Positions 15,440-23,019 of a stretch of DNA of 64,000 nt are shown piece after piece. The position numbers and the translations under genes are program-made. Source of the DNA: Sphingomonas glacialis (lineage in GTDB: Bacteria; Pseudomonadota; Alphaproteobacteria; Sphingomonadales; Sphingomonadaceae). Within the stretch, counting starts at the first letter, position 1. Each line of letters starts with the position of its first letter. Location: NCBI RefSeq assembly GCF_014653575.1, contig NZ_BNAQ01000006.1, forward strand, positions 1 to 64,000. The letters are read 5' to 3'. The notes under the pieces are model-generated. The model saw nothing but the letters and a program-made list of their open reading frames with translations, did not search any database and had not been told where the DNA came from.

Positions 15440-17922
15440 CCTTTGCGACCGAGGAGGAGATCGTTCGGCCAAGCCCACCGAACGCCGCACAGTTCCTGCT
15501 CATGGCCTTGCTCGCACCGATGTTGCTCGCCGGCATTTCGATCTGGCTCGAAGCCGAATATGTCGGTGCCGACCAGCTTCGGCAGCAAGCGCATGACGGA
15601 TTTGCCAATAGCGCACGCGTCGCCACGCTGATCGAGCGGCTGACCGCGGCCGAATCGGCGCAGCGCGGGTTCGTCATCACCGGCGAACCGAGCTTTCTCG
15701 ACGCCTATGCACGCGCGCGAAGCGCCATGGCAGCGACGATCGTCGGCCTGGAGCCGGAACTGCGCGAGCAGCCGGCGGAACGGCAGCATCTTGCCGCGCT
15801 CGGGCGGCTCGCACGGCTTAAATTCGACGAGATGGACACCGTCATCGCCGAACGCACCCGCGGTGGTCTCGCTGCGGCGGCGCGCAAGGTAAGCTCCACC
15901 GCCGGACAGCGGTTGATGGAACAGACCCGCGCCGAATCGAACGCCATGGTCGATGTTGCGGCGGCCACTCGCGATCTCAAGGTCGCGGCCTACAGGGCGC
16001 GTGTCGATGCCGACTGGAACGCGATCCGGATCGGCATCGCGCTCATCGGCCTCGCGACGTTCGCCGTAACCTGGCTGATCTGGCGCCAAGGCATGGCGAA
16101 GTATCGCTCCCGGCTGCAGACCTATGCCGTCGCCGAACGCAACCGCGCGATCCTGCAGAGCACGGTCGATGCGATCGTCATCTTCGATCCGAACGGCAAG
16201 ATCGAAACCGTCAACGCCGCGGCCTCCGCGATGGTCGGCTATCGCGCCGCGGATCTGATCCGCCAGGACGCTTCGCTGCTGATCAAGCTGCGCGAAGCGC
16301 CGATGAGCTTCCACGAGCGGATCGGGCTGATCGACGGGCAGTTGATCCAACCCCAGCGGCCCGACCGCAAGATGATCCACCGCGACGGGCATGAAATTCC
16401 GGTCGATGTCGCGCTCGGGATCATGCGCCTGCCAGAGGGCGATTATATTGTCGCTTCGGCGCGCAACATTGCCGAGCGCAAGCGCGTCGAGCAAATGAAG
16501 GACGATCTCATTTCGACCGTGAGCCACGAATTGCGCACGCCGCTGACTTCGGTGGTCGGCGCGCTGGGCCTGTTGCGGTCGGGTGCGGCGGGGACGATCG
16601 CCGAGGCGCCAGCTCGGCTGGTCGAGATTGCCGAAAACAATTCGCGGCGGCTGATCCGCCTGATCAACGACATGCTCGATATCGACCGGATCCAGTCCGG
16701 GCGGCTCACGATCCAGCGCGAAGACATCGACGTGCGCGAGATTGCGGCGCAAGCGTGCGAAGGCAGTGAAGGCGCTGCCGCTGCGGCCGGCGCGCATATC
16801 GCGTGCGCGCTCCCCGATGATCCGGTCCTGATTTCGGGCGATGCCGAGCGGTTGCTGCAGGTGATCTCCAATCTGGTATCGAACGCGTTGCGTGTGACCG
16901 CGAAAGGCGGCGTGGTCACGATCCGGGTTACGCAAAGCGACGACGGCAAGGCGCTGGTCGCGGTCGATGATGACGGCCCCGGTATACCGCCCGTCTTTCG
17001 CGACCGCATCTTCGGCCGGTTCGAACGCGCGACGCACGAGCGTGGCGTCGGAACCGGGCTAGGCCTTGCCATTTCGCGCGAGATTATTCTTCGCCACGAC
17101 GGGCGAATCTGGTTCGAGGATCGCCCGGGCGGCGGCACGCGCTTCGCCTTTGCCATCGATGCCCTGCGCGCGGAGCAACGCGATGCGGTGGCGGAGGCGT
17201 TGCCGAAGGTCTTGCTCTGCACCTCGGATGCCGATCTCGTGGCGTTGGTCCAGTCCGTGCGCGTCGATACGCCGTTTCGGACCGTCCTGGTCGACAGCGT
17301 CATGGCGGCGACTGCGGCGCTTGCCGGCGCGGGCCATGCCGCGTTCCTGCTCAAGCCGACGATCGCCGAGGGCGACGATGCCGATGTCGTCGAGGCGCTT
17401 CGGGCAAGCCTCGCGTCGCTGACGCCGCCGATCGTGCTTGCCACCGCCGAGCACCGCACGCGGCTCGCGGCGCTCGCGCCGCTCGATGGCGTGGCGTGGA
17501 TCGACGCGCCGACGGATCCGGCGCAACTCGGCGCGACGCTCGCGCGCGCCATAACGCCGCGGCCGACGATTCTCCTGCTCGACGACGATCTGGACGTGCT
17601 GCTCGTCACCGAGGCGGCGCTGCAGTCCGAGGCGCGCGTGCTCACAGCGACCGATCTCGCCACGGCGCGCGCGATGATCGAATCGCATACGATCGATATT
17701 GCGATTCTCGACTACGATCTCGGCGGCGCATCGGGGCTCGATCTGCTGCCGGCACTGGCGCGTGCGCGGCGCGCGATACCCGCGATCCTCTTCACGGCGC
17801 GCGACGTCGACGCCGGGGTGGCCGATCGAGTCGATGCGGTACTCATCAAGTCGCGCAGTTCGATCGGCGATCTCAAGGCGGCGATCGGGCGCATTCTCCC
17901 AGCAGCGGATATGACGGCATGA
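15436..17922 (+). CDS. Membrane hybrid histidine kinase (CHASE3-PAS-HisKA-HATPase-REC)
   Basis: 828 residues. TM1 is at ~20-38, followed by a periplasmic CHASE3-like segment (ESAQRGFVITGEPSFLDAYA) and TM2 at ~197-213. A PAS domain follows (DAIVIFDPNGKIETVNAAAS). HisKA has His364 in STVSHELRTPLTSVVG. The HATPase has N box NLVSNALR, DDDGPGIP and GTGLGLAIS. Residues ~590-690 look like a second receiver that has lost its catalytic residues (VLLCTSDADLVALV). The true receiver follows with DDD at its start and acceptor Asp759 in IAILDYDLGG. It overlaps both neighbours by ATGA. The CHASE3 domain suggests sensing of an external signal that cannot be named. Confidence 0.9.
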   Translation: MTFATEEEIVRPSPPNAAQFLLMALLAPMLLAGISIWLEAEYVGADQLRQQAHDGFANSARVATLIERLTAAESAQRGFVITGEPSFLDAYARARSAMAATIVGLEPELREQPAERQHLAALGRLARLKFDEMDTVIAERTRGGLAAAARKVSSTAGQRLMEQTRAESNAMVDVAAATRDLKVAAYRARVDADWNAIRIGIALIGLATFAVTWLIWRQGMAKYRSRLQTYAVAERNRAILQSTVDAIVIFDPNGKIETVNAAASAMVGYRAADLIRQDASLLIKLREAPMSFHERIGLIDGQLIQPQRPDRKMIHRDGHEIPVDVALGIMRLPEGDYIVASARNIAERKRVEQMKDDLISTVSHELRTPLTSVVGALGLLRSGAAGTIAEAPARLVEIAENNSRRLIRLINDMLDIDRIQSGRLTIQREDIDVREIAAQACEGSEGAAAAAGAHIACALPDDPVLISGDAERLLQVISNLVSNALRVTAKGGVVTIRVTQSDDGKALVAVDDDGPGIPPVFRDRIFGRFERATHERGVGTGLGLAISREIILRHDGRIWFEDRPGGGTRFAFAIDALRAEQRDAVAEALPKVLLCTSDADLVALVQSVRVDTPFRTVLVDSVMAATAALAGAGHAAFLLKPTIAEGDDADVVEALRASLASLTPPIVLATAEHRTRLAALAPLDGVAWIDAPTDPAQLGATLARAITPRPTILLLDDDLDVLLVTEAALQSEARVLTATDLATARAMIESHTIDIAILDYDLGGASGLDLLPALARARRAIPAILFTARDVDAGVADRVDAVLIKSRSSIGDLKAAIGRILPAADMTA

Positions 17923-18323
17923 CCTCGCGCCTCAGCTTGCTCTACGTCGATGACGATCCCGACATCCGAACGATCGTCGAACTGGCGCTCGGGCTCGATC
18001 CGACCATCACCGCCCGGACTGCCGCCTCGGGCAGCGCCGCGATCGCGTCGCTCGTCGTCGCGGAGTGGACACCCGACGCGATCGTCCTCGACGTGATGAT
18101 GCCCGACATGACCGGCCCGGAAACGCTCGCCGCCCTGCGCCGCAACCCGCGCCTCGCCGAGACTCCCGTGCTGTTCATGACCGCGCGCGGGCGCGATACC
18201 GACATCGAAGGCTATTTGGCGCTGGGTGCGGCCGGGGTGATCCTCAAGCCGTTCGACCCGTTGCGCCTCGCCGCGCAGCTTCGCGACTGTCTCGAAGGCG
18301 GGCAATCGCTGCTCGACCGTTAG
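17919..18323 (+). CDS. Single-domain response regulator
   Basis: 134 residues, only a receiver. Acidic pocket Asp11-Asp13 (LLYVDDDPDIR), acceptor Asp58 (AIVLDVMMPDMTGPETL), Thr in LFMTARG and switch Lys in VILKPFDPLRL are all present. The ATG overlaps the kinase stop (GCATGA). With no output domain it probably shuttles phosphate between the hybrid kinase and the Hpt protein, or acts by protein contact. A longer frame upstream of 17919 is the shadow of the kinase gene. Confidence 0.88.
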   Translation: MTSRLSLLYVDDDPDIRTIVELALGLDPTITARTAASGSAAIASLVVAEWTPDAIVLDVMMPDMTGPETLAALRRNPRLAETPVLFMTARGRDTDIEGYLALGAAGVILKPFDPLRLAAQLRDCLEGGQSLLDR

Positions 18324-18412
18324 ACTTTGGTCGGACGCGACCGCGTCCGACCGTGCCCGGCAACATCCTGTTAAGCGCAGGACTCGACCACAGGCAGCGA
18401 AAGGGCTGTCCG

Positions 18413-18823
18413 ATGATCGATCAGTTGCGGCAGGACCATGAGCGACTCCGCGCGATCGCGGCGCAGCTCCGGGCCTTGCTCAAGGACGACGGCGCGCGCA
18501 TCGGCCTGTGCTTCGCTGCCGCACGATGGAGTTTCACGCGCGAATTGCTGCGCCACATGGCACTTGAGAAGCAGTTCCTGCGCGACCAGCATCCCGCGTG
18601 CGCCGAGGTATCGGCGCGATTGCCGCACAATTCGGCCAATCTCGAGCGGCGCTTTCGCGATCATCTCGCCCGATGGACGACGCTGGACATCGACGAGAAT
18701 TGGAAGGACTATTGCCGGGATCTGCGAGAAATCCTCAATATTCTTGAGAACCGGATGCTCTTCCAGGAACGCGCGGTCTTTCCACGCCTTGGCCACCCGG
18801 CTCAGCGGCCAAAGAGTCGCTGA
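18413..18823 (+). CDS. Hemerythrin-like (HHE) protein
   Basis: 136 residues, all helical. His/Glu pattern of the HHE cation-binding family: His9 in RQDHERLRAIAAQL, then HMALEKQFLRDQHP, then RRFRDHLARW, and a C-terminal ENRMLFQERAVFPRL. The family binds a di-iron centre and senses or carries O2/NO, or regulates redox. ATG at 18413 is 89 nt after the receiver gene with weak ribosome-site sequence (AAGGG, 9 nt upstream). The context suggests an input or output partner of the phosphorelay. Metal content is not proven by sequence. Confidence 0.7.
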   Translation: MIDQLRQDHERLRAIAAQLRALLKDDGARIGLCFAAARWSFTRELLRHMALEKQFLRDQHPACAEVSARLPHNSANLERRFRDHLARWTTLDIDENWKDYCRDLREILNILENRMLFQERAVFPRLGHPAQRPKSR

Positions 18824-19014
18824 CAAGGTAGGTCACCGCCACGCCGCCGCCTTTGCCGCGCGAGGTGATCACCGCACCGGCCTTGCGCACCACCCGGCCG
18901 CCCGGGCTCGCCCTGGAAATCCCGATCGCGAAGCCCTGGTCGCCGCGGTCGGGTAGACTTGATCTTTTACACGACCCCGCGCCGCCTTTCAGGCCGTGAC
19001 GGGCGCGCGATCGT

Positions 19015-20205
19015 TCAAGGGAAAACGGCCGCGATAATGGCGATGACGTCAGAGGGATCGAGCGCGTCGAGATCAAGCTCGAGGTCCGGAGCGACGCTGT
19101 ATCCCTTGGTCGCGCCGGTGCGATCGAAGGTCACCGAGACGATCCGATACCCCTCTGCGCTACGCACTGCGGCGAGCGCTCCCGCAGTGACGCGGTGATC
19201 GGGATCGGCGATGACGATCGCGCTGGCGGGAAGACCGGCTCCGAGCGTGGCGCGGCACACGCGCAAAGCGAACGCGCGAGCACCGGCGCGATGCGGCGCA
19301 TCGACCACGTCTGCAGTGGGCGTGAAGGCGATTACGCCATCGGCACGGGGCGTTCCGAAAACGGCAAGCGCGCGTGTCGCAGAGGGGCTTGGCGGGGTTC
19401 CAAGCGAAGGCGCGGCCAGTTCCGACGCAACCGGTTCGGGCTGAGCCTTACGCTTGGTCGCAGCGGAACTGCCACTTCCGCGTCGCGCAGGCGGTGCGGA
19501 CCGGGCCAGCTCCGCCGACAATGCGGCGATCCGTTCCTGCGACCGCAGAGCACGGGCGGCCGGATCGGCAACGAGGCCAGCGACCGCGTCGAGCTCGCCG
19601 CTCAGATAGCGATCCATCACGATCTCGCGCAACGCGCTTTTGTCGGCAACGCCGAACAGTCGGCATACGGCGTTCACAGTCGCCTCGTTCCACCGGTCGA
19701 ACGTCTTGTGGGCATTCTCCAGGCGCGACAAGATTACCGGTGGCAAAGCATACACTTTGTCGAGCGCGGCGATCGTCAGCGCGGCATCATTGGCGCGCAG
19801 TACCCGCAAAGCGGCCGCGAGCAAGATAGCGAAACGCTCCTCCTCCTCGTCGGACACTGGGCGCCCGTCCCGAAAAGGTTTTGCCCAGCGGCCTATGTCG
19901 AAATCGGCGTCCGTGACGTCAATCAGCAAATCGGCTGGCGCGAGGTCGAGCGCGCGCGCGATCCGTTGGACTTCGTCCGCCCGCGCGAAGACTTCGCCGC
20001 GTTCGATCTTGGACAAGCGAATATAGGGAATGTCGGGCAGTCGCTCGCTCAGGGCCATCAGCTTTTGCATGCCGCGAAGCCGGCGCTGCTCGCGAATGCG
20101 GTTGGGAAACACGAAAGCCCGATAGGGATCCGGAATGACCTCCGGTCGAGTCGGTACGCCCACTACGAGCCCGGGCGCATTGGTAAACGATCGCATGCGC
20201 TTCAT
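19015..20205 (-). CDS. XRE-type helix-turn-helix regulator next to the flagellar sigma factor gene
   Basis: 396 residues. Residues ~33-93 form an XRE/Cro-like DNA-binding domain with a DUF-like insertion: NRIREQRRLRGMQKLMALSE ... RLSKIERGEVFARADEVQR ... ALDLAPADLL. A second helical segment (~120-200) contains another HTH-like stretch (LDKVYALPPVILSRLENAHK). A Pro/Ala/Ser-rich linker then leads to a C-terminal alpha/beta domain (~285-396) of no recognised family. A TATAGGA-type promoter element lies 45 nt upstream. Because it neighbours the sigma factor and flagellar genes and shares their promoter element, it is probably a regulator of motility; this is inference. Confidence 0.65.
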   Translation of the reverse strand: MKRMRSFTNAPGLVVGVPTRPEVIPDPYRAFVFPNRIREQRRLRGMQKLMALSERLPDIPYIRLSKIERGEVFARADEVQRIARALDLAPADLLIDVTDADFDIGRWAKPFRDGRPVSDEEEERFAILLAAALRVLRANDAALTIAALDKVYALPPVILSRLENAHKTFDRWNEATVNAVCRLFGVADKSALREIVMDRYLSGELDAVAGLVADPAARALRSQERIAALSAELARSAPPARRGSGSSAATKRKAQPEPVASELAAPSLGTPPSPSATRALAVFGTPRADGVIAFTPTADVVDAPHRAGARAFALRVCRATLGAGLPASAIVIADPDHRVTAGALAAVRSAEGYRIVSVTFDRTGATKGYSVAPDLELDLDALDPSDVIAIIAAVFP

Positions 20206-20250
20206 GGGTCTTTCGTCATCCTGGGGCGTCGCCGATCACGCCACACCGAG

Positions 20251-20262
20251 GCATATAGGATG
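20251..20262 (-). promoter_or_regulatory. TATAGGA promoter-like element upstream of the XRE gene
   Basis: Read on the minus strand this is TCCTATATGC, about 45 nt before the start. It matches the elements at 21535, 24784, 31453 and 34498. Confidence 0.4.
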
Positions 20263-20303
20263 GACTAGGATACCACAATAATTCTTTCATGAAACTTTCG
20301 TCT

Positions 20304-20342
20304 GCACCCAGGCAGGCAGGCATTGCCTGTCTGCTCGGGTGC
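20304..20342 (-). terminator. Long hairpin after the sigma factor gene
   Basis: An 18-bp stem with two G-T pairs and one mismatch (20304-20321 with 20325-20342, 3-nt loop) begins 8 nt after the sigma factor stop. No long U-run follows on the minus strand. It probably separates sigma factor and XRE transcripts. Confidence 0.5.
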
Positions 20343-20349
20343 GTCGCGA

Positions 20350-21444
20350 TCAGTGGCGCGTCGAGCCGACGGGTGCATCGGCTCGCGCACCGCCGGCGTC
20401 TGCCAGCATTGCATCGGTGACACCGTCCAACGCCACCGCGTCCTGATCGCCAGCGATCGGCGACATACGGGCATCCGGGAGGATCGCGACGACCCGCGAC
20501 AGCGTGTTGTGCGCCTGGCCCAGCGCCGGCAAGATCGAGACCGGCGCGACCGCGACTGCGCGCCGGACGCGGGCGGCGGGCGCCTTGGGCTTGCGATACT
20601 CCGCCATCATGGCAAAGCGCGGATGCGCGCCCGCCAGTTCGGCGATCCCGCGCGACGCACGCTTGGTGATCTGCCGGACGCGCTCCTTGGTTACCCCAGT
20701 CTCGGTGCCGAGTTCGTTGAGCGTGGTGACGTCGAACACGCGGCGCTCGACGATCTCTTTGTCACGCGCAAGTTTGTGCTCGAGCTTGTCGAGCTCGAGC
20801 GGGCACAGACCGCGTGTCCGCGGCTGGCGCAGCATGGCTTCGGCATGATCGACCGGCTCGGCACGCGGTGCGCGCTTGGGACGCGGACGCTTACGCAACT
20901 GCTCGATCCCGGCGGCACGCTGCTGGTCGACATAGACTTCGATCAGCGACGCGGTCGCGGCCAGCGCAAGATAATCGGACGCGCCCGCCTCGGTCCGCGC
21001 CAATGCACCGTCATCCTCAAGGGCCGATTCCAGCGTCGCCTCATCGCCATCGCTGTTCGAAACAACAGCGTGCAGCGACACCGTGACTGCATCGACCTTC
21101 TTGGCCGATGGACGCTGGTCGGTCATGAGGCGGAAGCGCAGGCTTTGGAGCTCGCCGCGGATCTGCCAGTTGATAAAGGTGGTGAATTGCGCTTTGGTCG
21201 GGTCATAATCCATGATCGCACGGTGGACCGCGATCGCGCAGCATTGCTCGGCATCCTCCCAGTGCGAGACCAGCCCGTACTGGCGGATGAAATGGCGAAT
21301 GCGGGGGGCAATCAACTTGAGGATGGCGCCGAAGGCCACGTCTACATTGTGGCGGTTGCGCGCGCTGGAAACGGTGCCTGCGCGCGGCATTTGCGCGATA
21401 ACGGCGGCTACGGCGGCCTCCAGTGCGATCGTGGTCTTCGACAT
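20350..21444 (-). CDS. Sigma-70-family RNA polymerase sigma factor in the flagellar cluster
   Basis: 364 residues. Region 2 spans ~35-107: HWEDAEQCCAIAVHRAIMDY, then DPTKAQFTTFINWQIRGELQ, the FT(T/S)(F/Y)xxWxIRGxL signature of regions 2.3-2.4. Region 4 is at ~238-270: TTLNELGTETGVTKERVRQI, then KRASRGIAEL. Between them lie ~120 charged residues with no clear region 3, and a ~94-residue tail follows region 4. This does not match FliA (about 240 residues) or RpoH closely. ATG is preceded by GGGGAAAAG. A palindrome (21535-21550) lies about 90 nt upstream. It probably directs transcription of this flagellar region; this is inference from position and promoter motif. Confidence 0.8.
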   Translation of the reverse strand: MSKTTIALEAAVAAVIAQMPRAGTVSSARNRHNVDVAFGAILKLIAPRIRHFIRQYGLVSHWEDAEQCCAIAVHRAIMDYDPTKAQFTTFINWQIRGELQSLRFRLMTDQRPSAKKVDAVTVSLHAVVSNSDGDEATLESALEDDGALARTEAGASDYLALAATASLIEVYVDQQRAAGIEQLRKRPRPKRAPRAEPVDHAEAMLRQPRTRGLCPLELDKLEHKLARDKEIVERRVFDVTTLNELGTETGVTKERVRQITKRASRGIAELAGAHPRFAMMAEYRKPKAPAARVRRAVAVAPVSILPALGQAHNTLSRVVAILPDARMSPIAGDQDAVALDGVTDAMLADAGGARADAPVGSTRH

Positions 21445-21534
21445 GTTCTTTTCCCCTGATTATCGCTGGCGGCCCCCACCAGCTGTTCCTCGCCGCGCCT
21501 TTCTGGGCTTTTATTCCATAAAAATCTATCAACA

Positions 21535-21550
21535 TTCCTATATGTAGGAA
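21535..21550. promoter_or_regulatory. TTCCTA-N4-TAGGAA palindrome upstream of the sigma factor gene
   Basis: A perfect 6-bp inverted repeat in the gap between the transglycosylase-like and sigma factor genes, about 90 nt before the sigma start. It contains the TAGGA core shared with the other flagellar promoter-like elements. Confidence 0.4.
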
Positions 21551-21553
21551 CAC

Positions 21554-22576
21554 CTATCGCTTGTCTTTCGGGTTGGGTTCGACCGCAAAAGGGCTGGCCG
21601 CCACCGCGTCGCTGAAGCGGGCTGGCATGACGTGCCGGCTGACGAAATCCAGCAACCACGAGCGGTGCGCGCTCGCGGCATCGCTCGCCTGTGCGATCCG
21701 GTGATTGGCCGCCGCGCTGCCGACCTGCGCGTCGAGCAAGCGCCGCGCGCGACCGCTGTCGAGGCCGCCGGTAAGGAAGCGCACAGCATCGGCCGTGCCG
21801 AGATGGTGGCCGAGATAGGCCGCGCGCGCGATCGTCGTCAGGTCCGCGCCGACCGCGACCCCGGCCCGTCTCAATTGCACGACGCTGCGGCTCGCATAAT
21901 CGGCGGTCGCGTTGATCGCGGCGGTTCCATCATAGCGCAACGCGAGCAAGGCCGAGCGCGCGGCGGGAAGCACGCGGCCGTCACCGCCGAGCCAGCCATT
22001 GCTCACCGCTGTCGCATGCAGCCATGTGCCCGCGCGTTCGGCCTCCCCCTGCCACGTGCCGCCGAGAAACTGGCCGAGCCCGGCAGCGCTCGAACGCGGG
22101 TTACGCGAGGTCGTTTTCCAGCCGCCGTCGCTTGTCTTTCCGGCTTCGGCGTCGACGATCGCGGCGAGCGCCGCCGCCGGCATCCCGGTCCGCGCGGCCG
22201 CGGCAACGAACGCCTGGCCGAACCGCGCGTTCGCGCCGAGCCCGGTAACGAGGCTCGTCACCGAAGCCCCGACGTCGGTCAGTACCGGAAACACCGGCAA
22301 CGCAGCAGCCAGCCGTCCGGCGGCTGGAAGCATCGCGAGCGGCGTCGTTGCCACAGCGGTCGCTGTGCTTTTCGGGCTGATCAACGCGAGCAGCGAATCG
22401 AGATTGAAGTCGGGGTTGTCGGCGCCTTGCGCCGCCCCACGTCGTTCTTCGGTGGAGTCGCCATTGCCCAACGCTGCGCGCCACAGACGCGTCGAGACGT
22501 CGCCGTGCGCTTGCGCATAGATCAACGCGGCTTTCTCGCTCGGCGCGAGCCGACTGAAGTCGGTCGAGACGATCAC
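21554..22576 (-). CDS. Lytic transglycosylase-like protein of the flagellar cluster
   Basis: 340 residues. The C-terminal half resembles SLT-type lysozyme folds: AIVDAEAGKT with candidate catalytic Glu144, SSAAGLGQFLGGTWQGEAER (the GxxQF(x)xTW box), and LLALRYDG. The first ~115 residues are Ala-rich with no clear signal peptide. It may reach the periplasm through the flagellar export gate like FlgJ. The likely role is to open peptidoglycan for the rod; a separate FlgJ was not found in the window. It overlaps the fliJ-like gene by ATGA. Confidence 0.7.
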   Translation of the reverse strand: MIVSTDFSRLAPSEKAALIYAQAHGDVSTRLWRAALGNGDSTEERRGAAQGADNPDFNLDSLLALISPKSTATAVATTPLAMLPAAGRLAAALPVFPVLTDVGASVTSLVTGLGANARFGQAFVAAAARTGMPAAALAAIVDAEAGKTSDGGWKTTSRNPRSSAAGLGQFLGGTWQGEAERAGTWLHATAVSNGWLGGDGRVLPAARSALLALRYDGTAAINATADYASRSVVQLRRAGVAVGADLTTIARAAYLGHHLGTADAVRFLTGGLDSGRARRLLDAQVGSAAANHRIAQASDAASAHRSWLLDFVSRHVMPARFSDAVAASPFAVEPNPKDKR

Positions 22577-23019
22577 ATGCGGGGGGCTTCGCGCAACCGC
22601 CGTGCGGCGGTGAACGCACGCGTGAAGCGGGTCGCGGAAAAGTCGTCGATCTGGCCCTGTTCGACGATCGCCGCCATGCGCAGCGTCTCGGCGCGATGCC
22701 GGTCGGCCGCCGCGCCGATCGCGCTGAGCGAGCCATAGGCCTCGACCGCTTGCGCGCGCAGCGCCGTCAGCCGCGCGTCGCTTGCAGCGCGCTGGTGTCC
22801 GAGTTCGGCGCGTGCGACGTGCATTCGCGCCACGAAGGCGTGCGCCGAAAAGACATGTTGGCTGCCGGCGAGCTCGACTTCCGCCCGCACCGAAGTGTCG
22901 ATCGCGGCGCGTTGCCCGTCGAGCAGCGTCATCTGGTTGACCTCGATCGTGATCAACACGCGCACGTCGTCGATCTCGCGCTGCCGCAGCCGCAACGCCG
23001 CGTCATAGGGCGTGGTCAT
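22573..23019 (-). CDS. FliJ-like flagellar export chaperone
   Basis: 148 residues, predicted to be almost entirely helical coiled coil, Arg/Ala-rich and without a signal peptide. FliJ proteins are about 140-150 residues, poorly conserved and encoded directly after fliI, as here (ATGA overlap). The opening YDAALRLRQREIDDVRVLI resembles FliJ N-termini (F-x-x-x-L-R-x-R-x-x-E). It should act as the stalk of the FliI ATPase ring. The call rests on size, helicity and position rather than on a strong motif. Confidence 0.65.
   Translation of the reverse strand: MTTPYDAALRLRQREIDDVRVLITIEVNQMTLLDGQRAAIDTSVRAEVELAGSQHVFSAHAFVARMHVARAELGHQRAASDARLTALRAQAVEAYGSLSAIGAAADRHRAETLRMAAIVEQGQIDDFSATRFTRAFTAARRLREAPRM

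Noticed and set aside
14950..17037. 695-residue minus-strand frame opposite the hybrid kinase
   Set aside because: Shadow of the kinase, whose HisKA, HATPase and receiver motifs are on the plus strand.
17496..17918. N-terminal extension of the stand-alone receiver
   Set aside because: This stretch is the out-of-frame shadow of the kinase receiver. The ATG at 17919 overlaps the kinase stop and starts the receiver fold.
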